Source: Caulobacter endophyticus
GTDB taxonomy: Bacteria > Pseudomonadota > Alphaproteobacteria > Caulobacterales > Caulobacteraceae
Length of the DNA: 64,000 nucleotides
Assembly: GCF_029543245.1 (NCBI RefSeq)
Contig: NZ_JARQWV010000027.1
Coordinates: 1-64,000 of the forward strand
Reading direction: 5' to 3'
The position numbers were made by a program, and so were the translations under genes. Each line of letters begins with the position of its first letter. Position 1 is the first letter of the stretch. The notes below the pieces were generated by a model. It was not told the origin of the DNA. It made no database searches and saw only the letters and a list, made by a program, of their open reading frames with translations. Of the stretch, positions 17,846 to 25,273 are shown piece after piece.

Positions 17846-18082
17846 TCAGATTTGTAAAAAGCTCCGCAACGCCGCGATCGAGCTTCCTAAGCCGCCCCGT
17901 AACAGGGGACTAATCGCGCAAAGGCCTTCAAGAGGCTCCAGTAACTGCAGCGCTTGAGCGTAATCCTCGACGCTGAACGCCAGCTCCTCGACCCATTCGC
18001 CGGCGAACCTAGCCCAATCGCGCTCGTCCACATGCGCGGCGGCGGCCGTCATCGCCATGGCTAGATCGGGAAAATAACTCAT
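17846..18082 (-). CDS. Small hypothetical protein
   Basis: A 78-residue frame starting MSYFPDLAMAMTAAAAHVDERDW, with helical amphipathic character (FAGEWVEELAFSVEDYAQALQLL) and no recognised family. A longer start at 18157 adds arginine-rich residues that look like non-coding GC-rich sequence. It is the only minus-strand gene between two plus-strand operons. The evidence is protein-like composition only. Confidence 0.4.
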   Translation of the reverse strand: MSYFPDLAMAMTAAAAHVDERDWARFAGEWVEELAFSVEDYAQALQLLEPLEGLCAISPLLRGGLGSSIAALRSFLQI

Positions 18083-18305
18083 CGGCGCTTTGTCCAGGCG
18101 CCGACGACGCGCCATGATCGCCGGCGACCGGGGCGAGTGCGAGGAGGCGTGGCGCAAGACTAAAGCGCAGTTAGGTCATAAGCCAGTCGCGCCGTTCCGG
18201 AGACCGGGCGGCGCGCGCGTTCAAATCGACGGCGGCTCTTGACGCCCAGGGTTGCGAACTGGCGCGGCCTTACCATTATGGCGGGATCGTCGAGTGGGGG
18301 TGTGC

Positions 18306-19148
18306 TTGAGCGAGGACGAGACGGTCAAGGTGCGGCGGCGGCGGACAGGCAAGGCCGACCCGCCCATGGCGGGGCGCGCCGTCGGTGCGGCCGGCGATGG
18401 CCTGCCGCTGATCCACATGACGGCCGTCGGCGCCGCGCGCGAAATCGTCCGGACCGGTTCAATCGATACGCGGCGGTGCCCCGTGTTCGACCGCGATCTG
18501 GTCTACTTCTTCGTCGGAAGGCCCGCCTACCGGCTCAAGCACGGCGACGACAAGAGCAACTACATCTCCATGTTTCCATGCCTGTTCATGGGTCGGGGAA
18601 CGACGTTGGGTGCACCTTATCACGTTTATCCCCTGGACACCGGCGGGCTCATGGCCGGGGTCTTCGGCGGCCACCCCGATCCCCACGTCTATCTCGAGGA
18701 CTACGAGCTTGAGCCGAACCTGGCCTCGGCGGCGGGTCATATCGCGTGGGCGTTCGAAGACCTCCAGGCCTATTACAATGGCGATCTTCGGCCCGGCCTG
18801 AGCGAAACCCTGGCGCGCTGGGACGAGGTCGGCGTGGCTTTCACCAGTCTGGCCCGCCTGGCGTCGCGGCAAAGCAATACGAAGCCGGACCTTCGCGCCT
18901 CGACGGTCGAGGTGGCCTATAGCCGACCGGTCTCGCTGAAGGACGCTGTCGACTACGCGATCTTGCCGGCCCAATACCTGGAGGACCAGCACGGCCCCAA
19001 CAGCAAATTCATCGAGCGCCTGACCGAGCTCGGCATCGCCTGGGAGGTCTATGACTGGCAGCCCCACAAGACGCCCAATCAGTATAATGACGAGATCAAC
19101 CAGCTGGTACGGCGGCGACTGTTCGGCCCCAAGGCGACGGCAGAATGA
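18306..19148 (+). CDS. Putative ADP-ribosyltransferase-like protein, first gene of a two-gene operon
   Basis: A 280-residue protein from TTG 18306, with GTGGGGG just upstream; GTG 18300 and ATG 18366 are alternatives. The core starts LPLIHMTAVGAAREIVRTGS, then CPVFDRDLVYFFVGRPAYR (about residues 58-76), and later STVEVAYSRPVSL with a conserved-looking Glu (about 202) before LPAQYLED. This order (H-x-T, Tyr/Arg block, late catalytic-type Glu) resembles DarT-like ADP-ribosyltransferases, but the similarity is weak and read by eye. It overlaps the 1080-aa gene by ATGA. A toxin or effector role is inference. Confidence 0.7.
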   Translation: MSEDETVKVRRRRTGKADPPMAGRAVGAAGDGLPLIHMTAVGAAREIVRTGSIDTRRCPVFDRDLVYFFVGRPAYRLKHGDDKSNYISMFPCLFMGRGTTLGAPYHVYPLDTGGLMAGVFGGHPDPHVYLEDYELEPNLASAAGHIAWAFEDLQAYYNGDLRPGLSETLARWDEVGVAFTSLARLASRQSNTKPDLRASTVEVAYSRPVSLKDAVDYAILPAQYLEDQHGPNSKFIERLTELGIAWEVYDWQPHKTPNQYNDEINQLVRRRLFGPKATAE

Positions 19149-22100
19149 ACGAGGAGATCGCCGCCCTGCGGCTCATCGCCTACGACGCCTTCGTCGATAC
19201 GGGTTTCGCGCTGGCCTGCTACGGTGCCAACGAGCGGCCCAACCAATGGTACCGGGCGCTGTCGACCATGCCTGGGTCGCGCAGCGGCAAGGTTGCGGGC
19301 TTCGAGCCGTTCGCGCCCGAGGATCCCCATCCCCTAAGGGCGGAAGACCAGCGGCTGGTGGAAGTCGGAGAGCCCTGGTGCGACGTCTTCCTATGGCAAG
19401 GACGGGCTTTCGTCGGTGGCGAGCTGGAACTCTGGCGCGCCCTGGCGCCGTGGCGCGCGGAGATGGAGCAGCAGGCGCCTCTCAGTCTCGTTCAGCTCTG
19501 TCCGAGCAATCGCCGCGCGGCTCGACAGGGCTATGCCCAGGCCGCGCACGCCCAACTGAGCGCCAGGCTGGGTCAAGGGCGGGCCGATCAGTGGCGCGAC
19601 GAAATCTATATTCGCAGCCGTGTCGTGGCAGAATTGCTGGCCAAGGGCGTCAAGGCCTCCGCCGTCGACGTCGGCATCAAAAGCGCCGCCGGCGATGTCG
19701 TGGGCATCACCCTGTCACCGGAACTATTCGCCGTGGTCGCCGCGCGCAGCGACGCCGTGAAGGCGGTGAGCGCCGCCGCCGCCGGCTTCTCGTCGGCCGG
19801 AGCATCCATTCGATACGACCCGGCGATGGCCATCCCAGACGGCGACCTCACCCTGGAGACGGCGCGCCGAAAACGCACGCGGCTATCCTGGCGCGCGGCG
19901 ATCAAGGCCGTGGCTCAGGAGAAGAGCGGCGCTGATGCAAGGCGATGGCTCCTCCTCGACCTCGACGACACTGATCTGAACCATTTGTCGGTAGTCGTCG
20001 GCGGCGACAGCTTGAGATCGTGGCTGGTTGGCGCGCGCTGGTTGCAGCTGCAACAGGCTTGGGATCGCTATGACCCCGAGCGCCGGCGGCTGGTGTCGCC
20101 AAGCCAGGTGGGCGCTTGGCCCCAGCCGGTCGAAGCTGAGCTCTGGGGGGATATCCTCGTATCTCTACGGAGAGAGCTGGGAGACCGGGCGTTTGAGGCC
20201 TGGATCGCCCCAACTGAACTTCGTGTGACGGGCGGTGGCGCGCTCGTCATTGTGACCCCGACTGGCGTCGCGCGCGATTGGATCAGGCGCAGCGTTTGGC
20301 GAAGGATTGGCGACCTTTGGCGCGATCGCACAGCTCTGCGCCAACCGTCTCTGCAGTCGCGCATGGAGTTCGAGGCCCAGGAAGCCGTGCTCGCCCAAGG
20401 CGATGACCTGTTGACGCCGCGGGAGGTGCCAGTCGTCTCCACAAAGCCGATCGTGTATTTCGTAGGTGTCAACGCCACCTTGCCGCGAGCGCAACGGTCT
20501 CGGCGCAGGCTCGGGGACTTCGAGGTCTACGAGCCTGGTCACTCGTACGACTTCCTCTTGGCATGCGAGGACTCAGACCGGCCGGCCTTTATCGTCTTTG
20601 ATTTCGAGGATGCCGAGGCGGCGGCCCGGCTCATGCGGACGATACCGCATGCGGTCGGGGTAGCGATGCAGACCTTGAGATCGGATCGGCAAAAGGCGCG
20701 CTGGTCGCAGGTCTTGCGCGAGGTCAAGCGGCTGGTGCTCGTGCCGGCACTGTTTGGAGGCGGGCAGCTGGCCTATGGTGAAGTTCCCGGCGAGCTGGCG
20801 GACGCTCTGGATTTCCTGGCGCGAAATTGGCCCAGCACCAGTGGCATGACGTTGCGCCGACAGGCGACGGTTTTCATGCGCGCCCACGGGCAAGGCCCCT
20901 TCCGTGAGGACGACGCCTGGTGCCAGCTCTATTCGCGCCTGCAGCGGTTGGAACTTACCGCTCGAGATGGCTGGTTGGCGTCGCGCGACGACCTCTTCAA
21001 TACTGCTCCCGCCAGGAAGGTCCCGAGCATCGCCTTTCCGCTGGCTAGTGAAGCCCTCAATGTCGGGGCGAACGCCGACGCGTTGTTCTTCGGCAATGTC
21101 GATCTCGCTGGTCCCGATCCGGCCTATGCCGAGGTTATCCGCCATATGTTGGCCCATTCGGGATGGGGCCTATCAGAGCCGGGCGAGACGGGGGAGTTCG
21201 AGACGCTCTTGTGGCCGAATCGGGCCGAGGTTGAAGCGCGTAAGCTTCGCCCTCGCCGGTTGTTGGGGGAAGGGATCGCCCTCATGCTACCGTCGCCGGA
21301 CGGCGCCCTGACATTCAAGTTCGGCGCCCCCGAACGGAAGCCGAGCCGTTTTCGTGCCGGCGACGACGAACTGCGCCGGTTTCACTTCGAGACTATCGAA
21401 AGCGTCGTTGTCAGCGAAGCCGCGCAGGTCGACTTGGTCATGGATCGCCTCGTGCGGGCCAACGAGCTCTGGGTCAGCTGTCGCGACCTTGCCGCCTACC
21501 GTCCCGGGCGGCCGTCCGTCTGGCTGCTGGTAGCCAGCCAAGCTCGGCGTCTCGCCACAGGCGCGTCGACCGAGGCCAGGACCGCCTACTTGGCCCTGCT
21601 CCTGCGCTCGGCTCTCACTTCGGACTTGACGCATTTCGAAGAGCGCGCGGCCGACGATTTGCTCGATCTTCTGGCCGTCGAGAATTTCCAGGAGCGCTTC
21701 GCCATTGGCGCCAGCAGCGCCAGGTTCGATGGTGAGGCGTTGCGCTTGGTCGTCCAGCTTAGCTCGGCGCAAGCGGGCCGATCTATCAATCACGTGTCAG
21801 ACATCCTGATGCGGCTGGAGGTCAGGATCGACGAGCTCGGTGTCCACATCCTCACCGTCCTTTCCACCAGCGCTTTACGCGCCCCATTTCAAGCGTTGCC
21901 AACGGCCAGCCTGCCCGCTGCCGAGGAGCCAGACGGGGCGCTTTACGGTCGCCTCGAGCCTGGCCTGGGGCCGTACGCAAGGAACCGGGGTACGCCGCTC
22001 ACGCCCTATGGACCCACTGGAGATCAGTTCTACACGCCGCAAGGTCGGTTGAGGCCGCGCGTGGCCGAACTGGTCATGCTGCGCTGGCTGGAGATCGTTC

Positions 22101-22387
22101 AGCCCGATCCATGCAGCCATAGCGAACTGATGGACGGTCTCAAGCGCATCTTTCCTTTCGAAAAGCCGGCGTCGCTGCGCTCGCGTCTCAACGGGCTGTG
22201 CAAAGCGGGATACGTGGCGAGAACCCGGCATGGACGCGATCCATTTCTGACGATTACAAGCCATGGACAATATTTCTGCCGAGCGATCGGTACGGGAGGG
22301 CCAAGCGCCAGAACTGGGCGGCAACGGGCCGCGCTTTTTCGCCACCTGCCCTGGCTGGCGCCCGAGGCTGGCGCCGCGGCAGTGTGA
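19145..22387 (+). CDS. 1080-aa protein with embedded DnaA N-terminal-like domain and C-terminal winged helix
   Basis: A large soluble protein. Residues about 330-393 read like DnaA domain I: ELWGDILVSLRRELGDRAFE, AWIAPTELRV, ALVIVTPTGVARDWI. In DnaA this domain binds DnaB, DiaA and other partners. No P-loop or DnaA DNA-binding domain follows. Residues 435-545 form an alternating strand/helix block (IVYFVGVNATLP, FIVFDFEDAEAAARL) of unknown fold. Residues 972-1046 look like a winged helix (CSHSELMDGL, LRSRLNGLCKAGYVART). The start overlaps the ART-like gene. A sensor, DNA-tethering or antitoxin role towards its partner is inference. I know of no described system with this architecture. Confidence 0.75.
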   Translation: MNEEIAALRLIAYDAFVDTGFALACYGANERPNQWYRALSTMPGSRSGKVAGFEPFAPEDPHPLRAEDQRLVEVGEPWCDVFLWQGRAFVGGELELWRALAPWRAEMEQQAPLSLVQLCPSNRRAARQGYAQAAHAQLSARLGQGRADQWRDEIYIRSRVVAELLAKGVKASAVDVGIKSAAGDVVGITLSPELFAVVAARSDAVKAVSAAAAGFSSAGASIRYDPAMAIPDGDLTLETARRKRTRLSWRAAIKAVAQEKSGADARRWLLLDLDDTDLNHLSVVVGGDSLRSWLVGARWLQLQQAWDRYDPERRRLVSPSQVGAWPQPVEAELWGDILVSLRRELGDRAFEAWIAPTELRVTGGGALVIVTPTGVARDWIRRSVWRRIGDLWRDRTALRQPSLQSRMEFEAQEAVLAQGDDLLTPREVPVVSTKPIVYFVGVNATLPRAQRSRRRLGDFEVYEPGHSYDFLLACEDSDRPAFIVFDFEDAEAAARLMRTIPHAVGVAMQTLRSDRQKARWSQVLREVKRLVLVPALFGGGQLAYGEVPGELADALDFLARNWPSTSGMTLRRQATVFMRAHGQGPFREDDAWCQLYSRLQRLELTARDGWLASRDDLFNTAPARKVPSIAFPLASEALNVGANADALFFGNVDLAGPDPAYAEVIRHMLAHSGWGLSEPGETGEFETLLWPNRAEVEARKLRPRRLLGEGIALMLPSPDGALTFKFGAPERKPSRFRAGDDELRRFHFETIESVVVSEAAQVDLVMDRLVRANELWVSCRDLAAYRPGRPSVWLLVASQARRLATGASTEARTAYLALLLRSALTSDLTHFEERAADDLLDLLAVENFQERFAIGASSARFDGEALRLVVQLSSAQAGRSINHVSDILMRLEVRIDELGVHILTVLSTSALRAPFQALPTASLPAAEEPDGALYGRLEPGLGPYARNRGTPLTPYGPTGDQFYTPQGRLRPRVAELVMLRWLEIVQPDPCSHSELMDGLKRIFPFEKPASLRSRLNGLCKAGYVARTRHGRDPFLTITSHGQYFCRAIGTGGPSARTGRQRAALFRHLPWLAPEAGAAAV

Positions 22388-22595
22388 GCGTCTCTGTCTT
22401 GACGCTGCGATCGTGGCGAGTCGTCCACCGGAATATGTCCGGGCCATTCGGAAGCGCACCTGCCTCGTTGAATTCCAAGGTCGCCAGGTTGTAGCAGTTG
22501 ACGCGGACTTCGAGAGCGCGATGGCCAATTGGTCCCCCAGCAGGCTTCAGGTGGCAGGCCTGGATCAGGAGCCTCGGCCGAGCCGCCGTCGTTGA
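22263..22595 (+). CDS. Possible small third gene overlapping the DnaA-N protein end
   Basis: A 110-residue frame from ATG 22263 overlaps the last 125 bp of the preceding gene in another phase. Its unique part (EYVRAIRKRTCLVEFQGRQVVAVDADFESAM) is protein-like. No good ribosome site is visible and the overlapping half could be a shadow, so it is uncertain. Confidence 0.3.
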   Translation: MDNISAERSVREGQAPELGGNGPRFFATCPGWRPRLAPRQCERLCLDAAIVASRPPEYVRAIRKRTCLVEFQGRQVVAVDADFESAMANWSPSRLQVAGLDQEPRPSRRR

Positions 22596-22690
22596 AGACG
22601 AATTCGACAGCGCATCTGGATGCGTCAGCCGCGTCTCGCTCCCGTCGGAACCTATTCACACGCCCGGATGATGGGATATGCGCCTCCGGC

Positions 22691-22734
22691 GAACGTCGTC
22701 TTCCTGGAGATGCGCCAACGGCAGCAGCTGGCGC
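22691..22734 (+). repeat. 44-bp module-boundary repeat, copy A
   Basis: It reads GAACGTCGTCTTCCTGGAG then GCCAACG and ends CAGCTGGCGC. Related copies are at 24965-25008, 28283-28326 and 30319-30362, each between two cargo modules. Confidence 0.55.
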
Positions 22735-22958
22735 CCGCCGGCCTAATGCGACCTTTGCGTTGGCCAGCGTGGCATCAAGCAACAGCTGCGAGGGTTCATG
22801 GAAGGGCGGTCGTTTGCCATTCAAGCTGACTGAACAAGGACTGGGTGGTGAAGCTCCAGTATGGGCGCTCTCCATTTAGGCCCCTTACGTTCACTCGGTG
22901 TTCTTTTTGCTTGCGCGACTCCGATGGAAGCCGCACGGTATGCGAGTTCTACCGCGCC

Positions 22959-23080
22959 GCGTGACCCCGGACCGAAAGGAGCGGAGGAAGCGCAGGGCGG
23001 CTGTCACGCGGGTTGCGCCCACGTGGCGGGGATCGTCGCGATGCCAGGCCCTGGTTCTGGTACGCGCTCCGACGAACGCT
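22959..23080 (+). repeat. 122-bp direct repeat upstream of RT, copy 1
   Basis: It differs from 23320-23441 by one base. GCGTGAC at its start can pair with GTCACGC 37 bp later; in this copy the stem extends to 9 bp (CCGCGTGAC, beginning two bases before the repeat, with GTCACGCGG). Further short inverted pairs (CCACGTGG; CCAGG/CCTGG) suggest a folded RNA or DNA element. Confidence 0.85.
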
Positions 23081-23319
23081 TGCCTTACGCCATGAGGCTC
23101 GATGCCGTTGCCGCGTTGCAGTTTGACGCACATCGAACGGCTAATCGGTCTTTTCTGTCGGTGAGGGGCGAGGGGGCGGCGAGAGTTGCGCTTGACCTGG
23201 GCGAAAAACCTTTACGGTGGATGCTGAGGGAGTGCCGACCATGCGCTGCAAAAACGCCCCGCACCGGGGTTGATGATCGTTGCCGCTCTCGCGGCGTCGG
23301 TCACGCTTCTGACTGCCTT

Positions 23320-23441
23320 GCGTGACCCCGGACCGAAAGGAGCGGAGGAAGCGCAGGGCGGCTGTCACGCGGCTTGCGCCCACGTGGCGGGGATCGTCGC
23401 GATGCCAGGCCCTGGTTCTGGTACGCGCTCCGACGAACGCT
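23320..23441 (+). repeat. 122-bp direct repeat upstream of RT, copy 2
   Basis: It ends 31 bp before the RT start codon. Offset from copy 1 is 361 bp. It could be part of an RT-associated non-coding RNA, or a dispersed host repeat captured twice. Confidence 0.85.
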
Positions 23442-23472
23442 GATCTTGCAAGGTTGAGGCTGCGCGGCACCG

Positions 23473-24792
23473 ATGAGTCTCACCCGACCAAACGACCCGA
23501 TCGAGCTATTCTGCGAGGTCCGCAAGCGTAGCTCGCTGAAGCGCGCGTGGGACCACGTGCGTCCTCGCGCGCTGCAATCCCGCGATCCTGACACCAAGCG
23601 AGAGCGAGCCGCCATCGAGGCCGATACGCTGCTCTATATTGGTCGCCTTCAGAAAGACATTGGCCCAGAGGGGTTTCGGTTCGACGCTCAGAAAGGCGTC
23701 CTGAAGCGGCGAGCCGGGAAGACGCCGCGTCCGATCGTTGTCTCGCCTTTGCGCAACCGCATTGTTCAGCGAGCAATTCTGGACGTGTGCCAAAGCAATT
23801 CGCGGCGGATATGTCGCCTCCTTGGGGAATTACCGAAACGACTGGCAACGCGAACGTCTGTCGGGGGGCTACCAGAGCGCGGAGTGTCGTACGCTGTTCG
23901 GCTTATCAAGGAAGCGATCGACGGGGGTGCGACCCACTACGTCCGTTCTGACCTAAAGAACTTCTTCGCCAACTTGCCCAAGCAGCCCCTCCACGCGTTT
24001 CTCGACGCTGAGGTCAGCGACAGGTCCTTCGTCGCGTTATTCAAAAAAGCTCTTGAGGTGGAGCTCTCGAACCGTGAGGACGAGGATGTCCGGCAGTGGT
24101 GGAGCCTGTTTCCCACTACAGAAGTCGGTGTCCCGCAAGGCTCCGCTCTTTCTGCGATAAGCGCGAACATCGTTCTAAGCGACTTTGACGAGCAGCTTAA
24201 CTCGGGGACAGTCACCACCATTCGGTACCTCGACGACTTCGTCATTCTGGGCCCGTCTGAAGCGACCGTTGCGAGTGCATGGACGCGAGCTGAAACGATA
24301 CTCGCTGGGCTAGGCCTGGAAGCTCATCAACCAGGCCAGAGCAACAAGGCCGCAAAAGGCACTGTCGCTCAAGGCTTCGAATTTCTGTCTTTTAGGGTTC
24401 AAGGGCGAACGATCGCGCCGTCCCGCAAGGCCAAGGACGAACTCTCCAATGACGTCGCGCTAACGATCCGGGACGCCAAGAAGTCTATTCTGGCTTCTGC
24501 GGAGCCCAGGCGTGCGCAGCACCGCTTCATTCAGACCATGGAGCTTGTCGATCGGAAGATACGGGGCTGGGGAGACGCGTTCCAGGAGACCACACAGCGA
24601 GTTGAATTCACTCAACTCGACGACCGCCTAGGAAAGCAGATCGACGCTTTCATTGGCTGGTTCCTGAGTGTCCAGAAAGGCCGTTCGTCGTCTGAGCAAC
24701 GCCGGATGTGGGGTGTCGCGCTCCTGAGAGACGCGCCACCCCCTGGAGACGATGGCTTGGGGAGTATCCCTAGTGCTTTGTCCTCGCGGTGA
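23473..24792 (+). CDS. Reverse transcriptase, unclassified (defence-associated or retron/group II-like)
   Basis: A 439-residue RNA-directed DNA polymerase. Motifs in order are KRRAGKTPRPIVVSPLRNRI (78-97), catalytic Asp in VRSDLKNFFANL (D160), GVPQGSALSAISANIV (219-234), catalytic IRYLDDFVIL (YLDD, 252-255) and FEFLSFRVQG (motif 5/6-like). YLDD replaces the more usual YADD. No maturase, nitrilase or integrase domain follows. The upstream gap with 122-bp repeats is where a retron or DRT non-coding RNA would sit. Class cannot be fixed by eye. Confidence 0.88.
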   Translation: MSLTRPNDPIELFCEVRKRSSLKRAWDHVRPRALQSRDPDTKRERAAIEADTLLYIGRLQKDIGPEGFRFDAQKGVLKRRAGKTPRPIVVSPLRNRIVQRAILDVCQSNSRRICRLLGELPKRLATRTSVGGLPERGVSYAVRLIKEAIDGGATHYVRSDLKNFFANLPKQPLHAFLDAEVSDRSFVALFKKALEVELSNREDEDVRQWWSLFPTTEVGVPQGSALSAISANIVLSDFDEQLNSGTVTTIRYLDDFVILGPSEATVASAWTRAETILAGLGLEAHQPGQSNKAAKGTVAQGFEFLSFRVQGRTIAPSRKAKDELSNDVALTIRDAKKSILASAEPRRAQHRFIQTMELVDRKIRGWGDAFQETTQRVEFTQLDDRLGKQIDAFIGWFLSVQKGRSSSEQRRMWGVALLRDAPPPGDDGLGSIPSALSSR

Positions 24793-25273
24793 CGGTGGAC
24801 CCGCTGCCTGAGGAAGTATGTCGGCTAGAGCTTCAATGTCACAAAGTGGGGGCGGTGCCTTAGCATCGAGGTCGATGCCGCGCTGGAAATGTCCTAGCAG
24901 ACCGACCTCTAAAGGGTCGGCCCACCAGCTTTAGCGCGGTCCGGGTGCGCGACGCGTCGCCACGGAACGTCGTATTTCTGGAGGTAAGCCAACGTCCGGT
25001 ATTGGCGCAGAGTGGATCCCCCCGGTTCGGATAGGTGAGGTTTGGCCGGTTCGAAATGCAGGCTTCGGCCTTCGATGACGGTGATGAATGTCGGCGGCGG
25101 CACCTTCACCCACCTGGTCGACGGGACAGGCGGCTAGCACAATACGCTGGAAGCGTAGGTGGAAAATCGGCCCGCCTTTGGCGGGCGGTTTGAACGCCCG
25201 GCCTTGCCTCGCTTCACTTGTCTTTTGTTTCGATAGCAACCCCTTCGACTCCACCGGAAAGGCGGTCGTAGCA
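24793..25273. other. Gap between RT and DUF4238 genes
   Basis: Holds the second copy of the 44-bp boundary repeat. No gene is supported; the in-frame extension upstream of 25274 lacks protein character. Confidence 0.45.
24965..25008 (+). repeat. 44-bp module-boundary repeat, copy B
   Basis: It shares GAACGTCGT, CTGGAG, GCCAACG and TTGGCGC with copy A, roughly three quarters identical. Confidence 0.5.

Larger units (their letters stand above)
22596..23472. other. 877-bp gap upstream of the reverse transcriptase
   Basis: It contains one copy of the 44-bp boundary repeat (22691-22734) and two near-identical 122-bp repeats (22959-23080, 23320-23441). Open frames on both strands through the repeats are arginine-rich and probably non-coding. 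It is a candidate location for a structured RNA linked to the RT. Confidence 0.55.

Noticed and set aside
18459..19067. Minus-strand frame of 202 codons opposite the ART-like gene
   Set aside because: Overlaps a coupled plus-strand operon completely and has shadow-type composition.
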